Positions 51,049 through 62,775 of a DNA stretch of 64,000 bases are shown in pieces. Within the stretch, counting starts at the first letter, position 1; every line of letters starts with the position of its first letter. The notes under the pieces were generated by a model. It was not told the DNA's origin and did no database searches. It was given only the letters and a program-made list of their open reading frames with translations. The position numbers and the translations under genes are program-made. The DNA comes from Ulota crispa (lineage: Eukaryota; Streptophyta; Bryopsida; Orthotrichales; Orthotrichaceae): positions 19,696,358 through 19,760,357 of the forward strand of contig OY987244.1 in NCBI GenBank assembly GCA_963920765.1. Direction: 5' to 3'.

Positions 51049-52238
51049 CCCCTAAAGGACCATTGTCCCTTTTGGGAACAAATGGGATTTCAAGCATGTA
51101 TCTATGGCTAAGCTACTTTGCGTGATTTTTTGAAACTTTTATTGAAGGTGAGGGTTTCAAAGATCTTTATGGGAATGTAATTTTTTCATCATTCTGACAT
51201 TTATTGAAGAAGTTGAAAATGAAAATCTAGAAAATGATGCTCCCCGGGCAGCCAAAAACTTCTTTAAAAATTTCACTTTTTTCAAATAAAAATCTGATAT
51301 AGGTTCTTTAGACTTTCATAGATGTGGGGAGCTTTGAATCATTCAATTCTGATAGATGAGATGAAAGTTATGAGAAGTTTTAGTTTGCGGGTAGGTGTGG
51401 TTTTTCAATTTTCATTTTTAACTTCTTCAATAAATGTTGGAATGAAGAAAAAATCACATTCCCACGTAGATCTTTGAAATCCTCACCTTCAATAAAAGTT
51501 TCAAAAAATCACACAAAGTAGCTTAGAGTAGGTACATGCCTGAAATCCCATTCGTCCCCCGCAGGGACAGTAGTCCTTTAGGGGATTTATGTGTATGTGG
51601 AATGCTTTGAATGATTCCATTTTGATTGACGAGATAAAAAGATATGAGCACTTTTTGTCTGCGAGTAGTTATAGATTCTCTATTGAAAAAAAAATTGAAG
51701 TCATTTACTTTACTCAATTTTCAATATTTAGGAAAAAATAAAATACAAAATAACATAATTTATTTATTATAATTGCAAAATTGTTGGGATTGGCATTATT
51801 CATTTCCACAAATAAATTTAACAATTTAGTGTTTTGAACATTCTCTACTTCTTTTTACTTACTATTATTTCCCATGTGTTGTACAGTTCCAAATGATTTG
51901 AAAAATTTCAAGTATACATCCAACTTGCTTTGAAGAATGAATCCAAAGAGTTATAAGCATTTAAAATAAAATTCATACAAATGTGACCTTGTGAAGTATA
52001 ATTGCCTAGGTTTTTGCAAGGACAAAAAATGGCTTTTTGTTAATTCAAACTCATACGTATCTTACAATCTGCATGGTGGAATTTTTTGAATTTTTTTTTA
52101 CATATTTTGAAACTTTTGTTCCACACAATCTTACAATTTTGTGTATGAAAAAGTGTTCTTTCCTAAAATTTGGTACTAGTTTTAGAAGTGGCAGTTCTAG
52201 AGCAGTTTTGATGAAAATATAGCTTAGTGCTTTGGGGA
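51049..52238. mobile_element. TTAA-bounded element with internal inverted duplication
   Basis: TTAA at 51045-51048 and 52239-52242. The left end CCCCTAAAGGACCATTGTCC is shared with 43838. The first ~180 bp (51049-51230) reappear inverted at about 51405-51590, ending in AGTCCTTTAGGGG, after which the original element resumes. Confidence 0.6.
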
Positions 52239-52479
52239 TTAAGTAGCGGTTGGTGCTTGCTACACTACGCATTTAGCATTAGAATTGTAGTAGGATTTTC
52301 ATATGTTAGATAGAATGCAAAGTAAAAATTTTGATAGGTTTTCAAATTGTATCTATGTGATAATATCAAAATAGACTAGAGATGTGATATTACAAAGGTG
52401 CAGATGTGATAATAGAGAGATTTTTGTGATTTTAGTAGTATGACTAGTTGTTGGAACTTGCTACGCTATGCATTCCCTA

Positions 52480-53270
52480 CCCAAGTAGATCACTTAGCGC
52501 ATTTTAGAAATGACCTGCGACATAATATAGCAAAGGATTTATTCATTGGAGATAAAATCTATAAAAAACTTACAACTGAATTAGGGAGCATTCAAATTGA
52601 TAAATGTAGTATAAATAAAATAGGTATCTGTTATAGTGGTGCATTAATTTTTTGTAAAAGTAATGTAGGGGTTGATTACTAGTTTTACGGTACCATTAGG
52701 TATCCTATGTATACCAAGCTTGGTCCAGGGTATTTAGTAAGGGGCGGGGTATATACTATGTGTTGGATGAAAAGTTGAAGCCACTCAGATGAATGGTTAA
52801 TGAAGGAGATTTTTTGTCCAAGTAGTACCTGTAAGGATTTGCACGTTACAATTTTAGGGTTCTAGCCTTACCATTTCACAAAATTTGGTTGCTAACTCCT
52901 TTTTGCCCCCAAAGACTTTGCTTTCGTGTGTGCAAGAGAGCATTTGGACATTGTTGTTCAATTTTGTTGTGTGAGGGTTCATTTTTGGAAAATTGGCTTT
53001 ACCTAAGCTCTCTATATTCATGTTGCAGAAAAAAAAATTGTCCAAAATTATGAACCACTACATTTGAAATATAAATAACATAGTGTGGAAAAAAATGGGA
53101 GTGCCTAGGTCTTATAAGTAATTATAGAGTGTCACCAAATAGGCTCATAACCCAAATTATGTAATTAAAGGGACCCTTTTATTCATGCCCGGGAGGTAAA
53201 TAGCCCCCTAAAAATTACCCCCCTGTTGCACGGGGATACCCAAATATACAAAGAGTGATCTACCCGAGAT
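52480..53270 (+). mobile_element. Three-copy repeat family, copy 3
   Basis: Ends ACCCAAGTAGATCACTT and GAGTGATCTACCCGAGA, an imperfect inverted pair. Same orientation as 40891-41733. It lies inside the large CACTA element. Confidence 0.6.
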
Positions 53271-53283
53271 TTCCTATACCATA

Positions 53284-53402
53284 TATGACAACAAAATGGG
53301 CATTTTATGACTCTAAATTATGACTGTTGTGAGTCATTTGTAATTATAAATGACTCACAATAGTCATAATTCAGACCCATCAAACGCCATTTTGTTGTAG
53401 TG
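53284..53402. mobile_element. 119-bp palindromic CACTA-like MITE, TSD ATA
   Basis: The right end inverted reads CACTACAACAAAATGG; the left end reads TATGACAACAAAATGG. Both arms continue ATTATGACT(G/A)TTGTGAGTC to the centre. ATA flanks it on both sides (53281-53283 and 53403-53405). Confidence 0.9.
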
Positions 53403-53405
53403 ATA

Positions 53406-54571
53406 CATGAATAAGAATTTTATATATTTAGATAGAATATAGAGTAATACTTGTAAATTGAAATGTACAATACAAATTTGAAGGCATGAAATACATGCAA
53501 TGATGAATACATTGAAGGCAAAAAAAAAGATTCATACTAAAACTTCTTTAACATCACTTGGCTTAACCTTCATAATATCATTGTACCCATATAATATTAC
53601 AATTTAACACAATGCAATATTACAAAAGTGCAACGGCTATTGGTGAACTTTATAATATCACATTTTGTAAAAAATGTGATATTATGGAGAGCCTTGTGAT
53701 TTTAGTAGTATGATAGTATGCTAATTTTAATACCATAATATCACAAAGATTGAAAACATGATATTACAAAGATTAGGATGTGATACTACACAAGTTGCTA
53801 TGATTTTAGTTGTATGATGTGGTATCGCAAAATGTGTATGTAGTATTATGAAGATCTTTACGATTGTAGTATTATCGTTAATTGATATCACAAAGACTAG
53901 AGATGTGATATCATAGAGATGCAGATGTGGTATTCTAGAGATTATTGTGATTTTAGCAGTTTCATGATTTTCTTACCTAATTTCAACCCATTTCTTTGAC
54001 CTCTCAAGAAAATTTGGCCACTCAATTCTACGGCCTCTCTACTTGGTTGGCCATAATGTAAATTGACCCCAATATATGTTTAATCGTTAAGGGCACCATA
54101 AGTTGTTGAAATATTTATTTTTACAGTTATATAAATTTAACAACTTTGGGAACTCCCAAAAAAAGGGTATATTTTTAATTGTGACCCTATGAGCATGTAT
54201 AAAATTCTCAAACCAAAACAATCCCAGGTTGAAAAAGAGAGAAAAAGAAAAAGAAAAGTTTCCTTGTTCCTCTCCTTCTCCGCAACCACCAATGCTATCT
54301 TTAAGTCCTCTTCTCCCAAATCCTATGTTAGTGTTTAATTTCTTGGCAAATTTTTGCCTAAATCTTACCTAAAAATGTCTTTGGCTTATATAAGCTCTCC
54401 ACATAGTTAACTAGAGTTCACTAGAGTTTACTTTAGTAAAGGAATCCCATGAACCAGTAGTAGAGAAAGACTTTTGTTTTCTATCATTACTTGTCCTTGT
54501 GTGCAGCGGGAAAACCTATTTGGCTTGCATACTTTGGTTATAAGGTAGGAGGCTCTGAAACCATCCCAACA
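53406..54571. other. AT-rich interior of the CACTA element
   Basis: A stretch at 53.5-53.95 kb is unusual for repeated GATATTA/ATATCACAA words with no fixed period. No gene is seen. Confidence 0.4.
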
Positions 54572-54575
54572 TTAA

Positions 54576-54646
54576 TCCCTAAATGCCCAAGGCACCAAAT
54601 TCTGGTATTCCAAACACCAAAGTTTGATGACTTGGGCATGTAAGGG
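54576..54646. mobile_element. Very short TTAA-bounded element, 71 bp
   Basis: TTAA at 54572-54575 and 54647-54650. Left end TCCCTAAATGCCCAAGG; right end inverted CCCTTACATGCCCAAGTC. The ends take up about half of the element. Confidence 0.65.
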
Positions 54647-56275
54647 TTAAAATCGTCCACTTTCTCAAATGTGCGCTCTTTGTACATGCTGTCTTTATAG
54701 GCTTCAGAAATTTACAAGTGGAGTACATTTGAGGAGGTGGACAATTTTAGAGCCCTATGCACTTCAACTTCAAAATTTCATAACTATGTCCACCAAGCTC
54801 CAAAAATTATGAAACAATTTGAGTTGGATGCCAATTCCTCTTGTCTTTCAAGGAAAATTTACTAAAAAATGTTTCAAAAAGTTTCACCTCCCCAAAATCT
54901 AGTTTTAGCGCTTAGATGGACGATTTATGAGCCTCCTACCTAATCTCTTTTGTGTCTTTGCTGTGTTTTCTATTCCCAACAATCTCCTTGAGCAAACATA
55001 ATGTCTACTAGATTTTGGATGAAAAAAATTTATGTTAATGAAAAAGTGGATGAATGTGCACATATCATTCATTTTGTCCAATTTTAGCTTTTTTTTCCTT
55101 CCCAAATGTGGTTTAGGCTGCTATACCTCAACAAGCACACCAAAAACCCTAGCCCTACCATTCTTTGCAACCACCGCCCATCCCTCTGGGTCTCTTCCCA
55201 GCCCTTCTCTCCGGTTGTTGCTACCCGCCCTTCTCTCCCTCTTTGGCTATTACTACTCCCAGCCCTTCTCTCCAGCTCTCCACTCCATTACTCCTGTTGC
55301 GCTGTAGCCCTGCCCTTCTCCTCAACCACTGGTGCTGTCTTCGTGCCCCTTCCTTGTAATCCTAATTGGCTCCTTCCTCCCTGCATTAGTGTTGCAACAC
55401 TAGTAGAAAATTCAGCACAAAATCAACAAAATTTCAACCAAAAATTGTTGATTTTTTCTGTGAATTTGGTCAAGTTGATTTGGGTACTTTTCTGTTGATT
55501 TTCTGTTGATTATTTACAGTTTTCTGTTAATTTGTTGTTGATTTCTACTATGTATTTTATGTTGTTCAATTCTATTTCTTTTCATTTTTACATTTTTTTT
55601 TTATAGAATTTGTTATTATTTTACGAAAATGTGAACTTTTTAGGGGGATGGGCAGCTGCCCGAACTCCCGGGCAGCTACCGACAGCGGAGTCTGAACCCT
55701 CCACCTCTCCTCTCACACTCCACAACCTTAACACATTCTCAAAACCACTAGAGAATGTGCAAATGCACATGTATGCATTAGTATCTTAATTCTATTTATA
55801 CATTAAATGTTCATATCTTTAGTAATCCAGTAGACTTTGGAGGCTATTTCCGCCCATTAAAGGACTTTTTTTCAAAAAACTTAGAACTAAGGAAAGTTGG
55901 CAAATGTGTTTTTCTTTCACCTCCAACAATTTCTTTTGGATTTCAATCTTTTTATCAAAAGTTATGAGCTAAAATCAAAGAAAGTGTTTAGAAATTTTAA
56001 ATAAATTGTTTATTTCCATCCTTTTGATTTTGTTTATAAATTTTTTTTGGAATTCACAAATCTCATTAGGATTGTTGCAGGCAAAGGTTGGATTCATTAA
56101 TAATTATTATTTAGTGTTAGTTTTTTTGTAAAAAAAACCTTATTTTGTTAAAATAGCCTCCATAGTTTGATAGCTTCAAATAACATGAAGTCATGAAAAG
56201 TTACGAAATTAAATCCTTGCAATTATAAAATCAAAATTCTATAGACTTTTGAATAGTTTTGGATATTTTGTAAGG

Positions 56276-56685
56276 GCATTAATATGTGAACCACACCCTT
56301 TGAACTACTGTACTACATCTTTGGGGTAAATTTTAGATTTCTACCATCAAAAATTTGAGTTTGAGAATTTTGAATTCAAACTTGGACTTAGAGACCATGG
56401 TATTGTCTAGGACCATAAAAAAAGTTGCAATTCAACAACACCCAATGAAAAAGCTTATCTTTTTTTACAAACAAAAGTAAAAGTAACAATTTCTCCCTAA
56501 CTAAACTTTTTCATTGGGGGTTGTTGAATTGCAACTTTTTTTATGGTTCTAGACAATACCATGGTCTCTAAGTCCAAATCTGAATTCAAAATTTTCAAAT
56601 TCAGCTTTTTGATGGTAGAAATCTAAAATTTACCTCATGGTGTGGTATAGTAATTGGAGGGTGTGGTACACATATCAATTCCCAT
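56276..56685. mobile_element. Foldback element, third copy of the GGRATTGATATG family
   Basis: Arms run from about GGGCATTAATATGTGAACC to the inverse CACATATCAATTCCC, sharing AAATTTTAGATTTCTACCAT and CAACAACACCCAATG with the other copies. It lies within the small CACTA element. Confidence 0.8.
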
Positions 56686-57559
56686 CTTTTAAAACTTATA
56701 AAAATATTTTATAAGATTGTTTTTTTTAAATTTATTTGGTTAGTAATAGAAGGAAAATTACTAAAAATACCCTTTAAGTCTTTCAAAATATCAAGTTTAC
56801 GCCAAAAATATGTGAAATATAAAAAGTAGTCCTTATTTTTTGTAGGAATATCAATTATACTCCTATTATTTTGGAAAATTAATAAAATAACTCTTCTATT
56901 TTGAAATGTTAAATATATCCTTGTGTTATTTGAAATGTAAAAATCACCTTTGGTTTCTTGTAAGAATTTGCATTAAACTATACACTTGGTTATCATGTAA
57001 CACAAAGATATTTTTGGTACTTTTAATCCTTAAGGGACATTTATGATTTCTTCAAAGAATTGAGGAGCATCATTTACATTTGTTTGTAAAGAAATTTTGA
57101 TATTTAAAACAACAAAATGTTGTACTTTTTATATAAAATTTTGTTGAATTAGTGAAGTTGTGTCCAAAAGTATCTAGATCAACAAAAAAATGTTGAGTTT
57201 TTTGTTATTATGGTCATGTTTTTACTTGACTTTAAAGGCTGCTAAGTTTAAATCTTACCAAATTGTGAAAAGTAAAGAAAAGAAAACCAGTCAATGTACA
57301 CTCAAACTTCTAAAAGATTCTTTTTTTTTAGAAAACTTCTTTTATTTTTTAAAACTTCAAAAAAATTTAATGAGGTCCAAAAAGATTTTAGAAAGATTTC
57401 AAAAACAAACCTAAACTATTGTGATAGTTTTTTTGAAAGTATTTTGATGATTTACAAAAAGATTCCTAAAGGACTCTAATTCAGTCTAAGAGATTCTATT
57501 TCTATAAGTATTTTGAAGTACTTTAACAAATTCCATAAAGATTTTAAAAAGATTTTCAA

Positions 57560-58450
57560 AGATTCCAAAAAGGTTCTTGAAAATTCTTAGAGATTTTCAA
57601 AGATTTTTTGAATTTCAAAAAAGATTCTCAAAAGATTCCCAAAGATTCTCAAAGATTCTCAATTGTTCTCAAACATTCTCAAAGATTCCAAAATACTTGA
57701 AAAGATTCTCAAAGATTCCAAATGATTCTCAAAGATTCTCAAAGATTTCCAAAGATTCTTGAAGATTCCAAAGAGATTTTTAAAGATTCTCAAAGATTCT
57801 CAATTATTCTCAAACATTCTTGAAGATTCCCAAAAAAACTTGAAAAGATTCTCAAAGATTCCAAAAGATTCTCAAAGATTTCAAAAAGATTCTCAAAGAT
57901 TCTCAAAGATTCTCAAAGATTCTTGGAGATTCTCAATTGTTCTCAAACATTCTCAAAGATTCCAAAAAACTTGAAAAGATTCCAAAAGATTCCAAAAGAT
58001 TCTCAAAGATTCCAAAAAGATTCTCAAAGATTCTCAAAGATTCTCAAAGATTCTCAATTGTTCTCAAACATTCTCAAAGATTCCAAAAAAACTTGAAAAG
58101 ATTCTCAAACATTCCTAAAAGATTCTCAAAGATTCTCAAAGATTCTCAAAGATTCTCAATTGTTCTCAAACATTCTCAAAGATTCCAAAAAAACTTGAAA
58201 AGATTCTCAAACATTCCTAAAAGATTCTCAAAGATTCTCAAAGATTCTCAAAGATTCTCAATTGTTCTCAAACATTTTCAAAGATTCCAAAAAAGCTTGA
58301 AAAGATTCCGAAAGATTTCTAAAGATTCATGAAGATTCCTAAAAGATTCTCAAAGATTCTAAAATCTCAAAAAGATTCTTAAATATTCTTAAAAATCCTG
58401 AAAAGATTTTCAATGATTCCCAAAAGATTCTTGAAGATTCTCAAAGATTC
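57560..58450 (+). repeat. AAAGATTCTC satellite-like array with a higher-order unit
   Basis: About 890 bp built from a 10-11 bp motif AAAGATTCTC with variants. A marker word CAATTGTTCTCAAACATT (or CAATTATTCTC) recurs with ATT(G/A) at 57662, 57804, 57936, 58057, 58159 and 58261, so spacings are 142, 132, 121, 102 and 102 bp; the last two units are nearly identical. Open frames rich in Lys, Phe and Ser across it are a by-product of the repeat. Confidence 0.95.
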
Positions 58451-58865
58451 ACAAAAAATTCCCAAATTATCTTCAAAAGATTCCAAAATTTTTGTTGATT
58501 TAAACAATGGTGTCCAAATCAACAGAACGTATTTAGTTTTTTACATAATTTTGTTAAATTAGTCAATTAGCGTGGGCAAGTGCCCAAATCAACAAAAAAC
58601 TGTTGGTTTTCTGTTGTTTTGGAAGGAGTTTTCTACTAGTGCAATATCCACAGCAACTCTTCGCACTTGTCTTTTTTCTCACAATTCATTTCCATTTTTG
58701 TGTTGCTTTTGTCTTACAAAATTGGGTTTTTGGTCAACTACCTTTTAACTCGGTATGCTTTCTCTTGCCTTAGAATGTGGCAATTTTGGCCAACTTGCTT
58801 TGAACTTGATATACTTTCTCTCGGTGTTGTTCCTGCTTTTGAAGGTGCTAGCTTGAAGCTCTTCA

Positions 58866-59041
58866 CAAGTTTTGTTGTGTCTTGGTTCAAGCACGTTGGA
58901 ATTGCTTCTTAGGGTTTGTTGTGTCTTGGTTCAAGCACATTGGAATTGCTTCTTAGGGTTTGTTGTGTCTTTGTTCAAGCACATTAAAATTGCTTCTTAG
59001 AGTTTGTTTTGTCCTAGTTCAAGCGCATTGGAATTGCTTGA
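58866..59041 (+). repeat. Tandem repeat, four copies of 44 bp
   Basis: The unit contains TTGTGTCTTGGTTCAAGCAC and TTGGAATTGCTTCTTAGGG. Equivalent positions 58881, 58925, 58969 and 59013 are exactly 44 bp apart; copies 1 and 2 are almost identical and copy 4 is the most diverged. Confidence 0.9.
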
Positions 59042-60005
59042 CTATTGGTGTATGAAGCCATTGAATGTAAAAAAAGCATTGACTATTGGCATCTTGCATT
59101 GTGATCTCTCTTTAAATAATAAAATTCCTATTGTCCTTAGGATCATCATTGGTTGTGAGTGTGCAATTTTTTATGGAAGAGTTTTATCTATTTCCTATTA
59201 CCAAACATGTGTTTTGAATTCATGCAAGGTTGATTGACATTTGAATAGTTTTTGTGCCTTTTTAAAGAGTATGATTGGTATATTATACAATTTGAAGGAC
59301 TTGAGTTTTGATGGTAAAAATTAGAGGCAGTGTGCAATATTACATAGGTGTTTCTGTGATATTACAAAGGACCTTGTGATTTTAGTAGTATGATTTAGAT
59401 CTTTCTCATTGAATGTTGTATTGTATGTTGGTTAGAAAGTAGGGAACTATGTAAGCATTTTGTCCAACATGCAAGAAGAGCTAAATGGAGATATCATTTG
59501 GACTTTTGTACCAAAAATTCTTTTTGATAGTTCAAACTTTTTTTGTAGGTGTTTTGCAGCTGCAACATTCACAAGGAACTACCTTCTTGTAAGTTGCCAC
59601 ATTCTCTCCCTAGTTTAGAACTTTCCTTTTAATTACCTTATCTAGTTACAACCACGTCTTGACAAGTGTAATAGGGGTTGTAGATCATCTACCTTTTTAA
59701 ATCTTGGTATATCCTCAATTATTGTCATGTCTTTTTTATAGGTAGCAATGTTATGCATAATAATCACATGTATTTTAAACACCAAGATTGTCTCTTTGGA
59801 CATGTCCAAGTTTTTGATGTTTAATTTTATTAGGATCTTGCTTGTATTTTGGACTTGTATAGATGAGATTGTAAAAAATAATGTACTGTACTTACTTTGC
59901 ATGTGTGCCTAAGTTTTATTGCATAAGTATATCCTTTGTTTGTGATTATAGAAAGAGTAAGAAACAATTTTATGCACGTTTTCTACTTGTTTACATATTT
60001 TACAA

Positions 60006-60231
60006 TATAAATATGTTTCCATTTTGTTAATGTAGAAGCTCCTTAGTGCTATCTATACTAGTCACATAAGTAAAACCCTAGCCTCAATAAAATGAATAAT
60101 GTTTAAGCTTTTATGGAGTATAAATATGTTTCCATTTTGTTAATGTAGAAGCTCCTTAGTGCTATCTATACTAGTCACATAAGTAAAACCCTAGCCTCAA
60201 TAAAATGAATAATGTTTAAGCTTTTATGGAG
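60006..60231 (+). repeat. Perfect 113-bp tandem duplication
   Basis: 60006-60118 and 60119-60231 are identical by inspection, both starting TATAAATATGTTTCC and ending CTTTTATGGAG. The lack of differences implies a recent event or an assembly duplication. Confidence 0.95.
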
Positions 60232-61645
60232 ATGTTTTATTTGTATTTTGAATGGTAGTCAAAGTTTAGTATGCAAAAGCGTCACAACTTCACTATGTGT
60301 GCAATGTTGAGACATGTGAACCTTTGTATTTGTAGATTTTGAAGATTTACTTGTTTGTAGAGGTGGTGATTGTATTGAGAGATTTTGTGTCTTTTCAAAA
60401 GTTCACAAACATTTGTGTCCATATCTTCAAGTCGCATCTAAATTTTAAGTATTTGTGTTTGAATTTTCCTTAGTTGTTTCTCTTGTTATTGTCTTGTATC
60501 CTAGTGATTTCAAAGATTATTAACTTGTTGAAATTCAAAATCAAAACTTGCAACATTTTCTTATATGTTGTTTTAACTTATGCTTTATTTTTGTGATTAC
60601 AGGTTCAACTATGAAGAATGAACCTATGTGCAGAAGACACTTGACAAACATGGGTACATGGAAATGTAAGCAATATAGAAGAAGACCCTAGAGCAATATT
60701 TATAATTGCTACTTCACCTATAGATTTTATAGTAGCTGTTATTTTTATATGGCTAGTAGTATTTATTCAATCATCTAGTTATGACTCCACATAGTCTAAG
60801 ATGATTAACTACACAAGTTAATTCATACAATGTAACTACCCATAGTCTTCAACTATACTTTGCAAGAGTTTTAACAAACATTCTATGACTTGTAGTAATC
60901 ATTGAATTATCTATATTTGACTATACGTAGTCTTGCTTTGATTCAAAATAACAATTTTTATAAAAAGTAATGATTTTGGACATAGTTGACTAAACATAGC
61001 CATATTTGATAGTCATCATTGACTAAGCATGTGTGTATCTAAAATAAAATGGCTTACAAGAGTCTATGATTTTGAGCAAAATTGACTAAGCGCAGTCATA
61101 TTTGATAGTCATCATTGACTAAGCATATGTATGTGACTTTGTACAGTACTTATTAGCAAAATTAGTCATAAAATATCCTAAACATGACTAATAGTAGTCA
61201 TAATTGAATTTTAGGAGATTTTAGTCAAAGTTCTAAATAAACTTGGCTAAAATGAGTCATAAAAAGTGCATAAAATTTCAAACCACAGTCATAATAATCA
61301 AGAGATTTTTTTATATACATAACTAAACGTAGTCACAATTTAACTTTTGTATGGGTAAAATTCACTACATATAGTCATATATATATGATTATATGTAGTC
61401 ATATTAGTCATAAATATATGACTACGCGTAGCTAAGAAATTGAGAATCCCAAGTCAGGTTTCATTTGAGGTCCCAAACACTGTCGGGAACGCTTCTTTGG
61501 GAACCATTTAGGCAGGGATATGACTGGTAGTCAAATTACAAGCTCAACTCAGAGTTGTAGCCTCTACGTAGTCAAGTCAAATCGCCATTTTTTGTTCTTT
61601 TGTGGTCATAAAACCTGGTCAAAAAAGGCCCTTTTTCTTATAGTA

Positions 61646-61800
61646 ATTGTAATCTTTTTGTGGATCTAGACTAAATCATGGTCTCTAAATCCAAATCTGA
61701 ATTTGAAATTCTCAAATTCATCTTTCTGATGGTAGAAATCTATAATTTATCCCCAAGGGGTGTGCATATATCAACTCCTCAATGTGCACATATCAATTCC
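61646..61800. mobile_element. Foldback element, right part of the split copy
   Basis: Continues from 48929 across the CACTA insertion and ends GTGCACATATCAATTCC, the inverse of the start at 48663. Confidence 0.85.
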
Positions 61801-62073
61801 CTAGGTAATATATAGACAAACAATGTTGTTAAAACCAATAGCAAGATTTAATTTTGGCACTTTTTCGTGTGCTCTTATGTTTCACTAAGAAATTGCGCCT
61901 TGGATCATAACAAAACAGAAGACTCACTCAGCAACTATTGTGATCATAATTTTTTTGGCATGATCCTCACTATGTTTTTTTTCAGCGTCCATCACTGTTT
62001 CTCCCATACTTTCTTTGCATTGCAATAGACAATGAGAATTTAGAGTCCATCAATGCTTTTATATAACCTTTAG

Positions 62074-62285
62074 CCCCTGAAGGGCCTTTGGGCTCTGGAG
62101 CTACGGTAGCAATTAATATTCAGAAGTTTGAATCAGCTAGAAATTAAGTGTTACAATCATACATATTGAAGTGTTGTATGATGGTGGGTGCATAAAAAAA
62201 TTTGGAAAGTCCTCAAAACATCTCAAATACGTTTGAACATATGGTCATACATACGGCCGCAAAGGGCTTTCTTACCATTCAGGGG
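62074..62285. mobile_element. TTAA-type element, 212 bp
   Basis: The left border TTAG (62070-62073) is followed by CCCCTGAAGGGCC-like sequence; the right border TTAA is at 62286-62289 after ACCATTCAGGGG. The left TTAA has one substitution. Confidence 0.55.
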
Positions 62286-62289
62286 TTAA

Positions 62290-62771
62290 ACGACTAAAAG
62301 GCCCTTTGCAACTAGTACAATATGAGGCATTTTTCTTGTATTTGGAATGGATCCACACCTCTACTACATTGGAGACCAACAAAGAAGTTTGAGAATAGAT
62401 CAATAACACCATATTCGTTAAATTGGGAAAAATAGAGGTACCACTTTGTACTCCACTTTAATCTTACATACAATAAATGTAGGCATAGCTATAGCTCAAA
62501 GTTGAAACTTATATGAAGTTCTTGTAGGCAATCACTGAGACTTCAATACTGTACAAAAAATTGCATGTTTTTTCCTTTTGTAATATGCTAAATTTCACAT
62601 AATGACAAAAATAGCAAAAGTCCCAGAATGTACTCTTTTTCCCAATTTAACAAATATGGCATTCAATGCGGTTCTAGTAAGCTACTTGAGATCCCAAATT
62701 AAAATTTCTTATTGGTAACAAATGATAATTATATGTCAGCGCATATACTATGCCCTATGATCATTTAAGGG
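62290..62771. mobile_element. TTAA-type element split by a MITE
   Basis: Shares the TTAA at 62286-62289 with its left neighbour and TTAA at 62772-62775 with its right neighbour. The interior outside 62401-62663 matches 50555-50788. Confidence 0.65.
62405..62663. mobile_element. 259-bp MITE, TSD CAAT
   Basis: Ends AACACCATATTCGTTAAATT and, inverted, AATGCCATATTTGTTAAATT. CAAT flanks both sides (62401-62404 and 62664-62667). The related copy at 50555 retains an empty site reading ATAGATCAATGTTGTTCTAG. Confidence 0.9.
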
Positions 62772-62775
62772 TTAA

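Larger units (their letters stand above)
55398..58641. mobile_element. 3.2-kb CACTA transposon nested in the larger one, TSD CAA
   Basis: The ends are CACTAGTAGAAAATTC (left) and, inverted, CACTAGTAGAAAACTCC (right), flanked by CAA at 55395-55397 and 58642-58644. TTGATTT/AAATCAAC words cluster near both ends as subterminal repeats. It carries a foldback element and a long tandem array but no transposase. Confidence 0.92.
48930..61645. mobile_element. 12.7-kb CACTA (En/Spm) transposon, non-autonomous
   Basis: The left end is CACTACAAGAAAAGAAGCC, continuing TTTTTTGAC. The right end, reverse complemented, is TACTATAAGAAAAAGGGCC, continuing TTTTTTGACC, so only the outermost C has mutated. The 3-bp target duplication ATT flanks both sides (48927-48929 and 61646-61648). 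TGACTA/TAGTCA words are crowded near both ends (48950-49210 and 60770-61600), as expected for transposase-binding subterminal repeats of CACTA elements. No transposase frame is present; the interior is AT-rich and holds later insertions. The target was one arm of a foldback element, so the empty site can be checked against the intact copy at 34577-35013. Confidence 0.93.

Noticed and set aside
57577..58332. Open frames of 60-131 codons rich in Lys-Phe-Ser
   Set aside because: They arise from the AAAGATTCTC tandem array, which lacks stops in one frame; there is no gene context.
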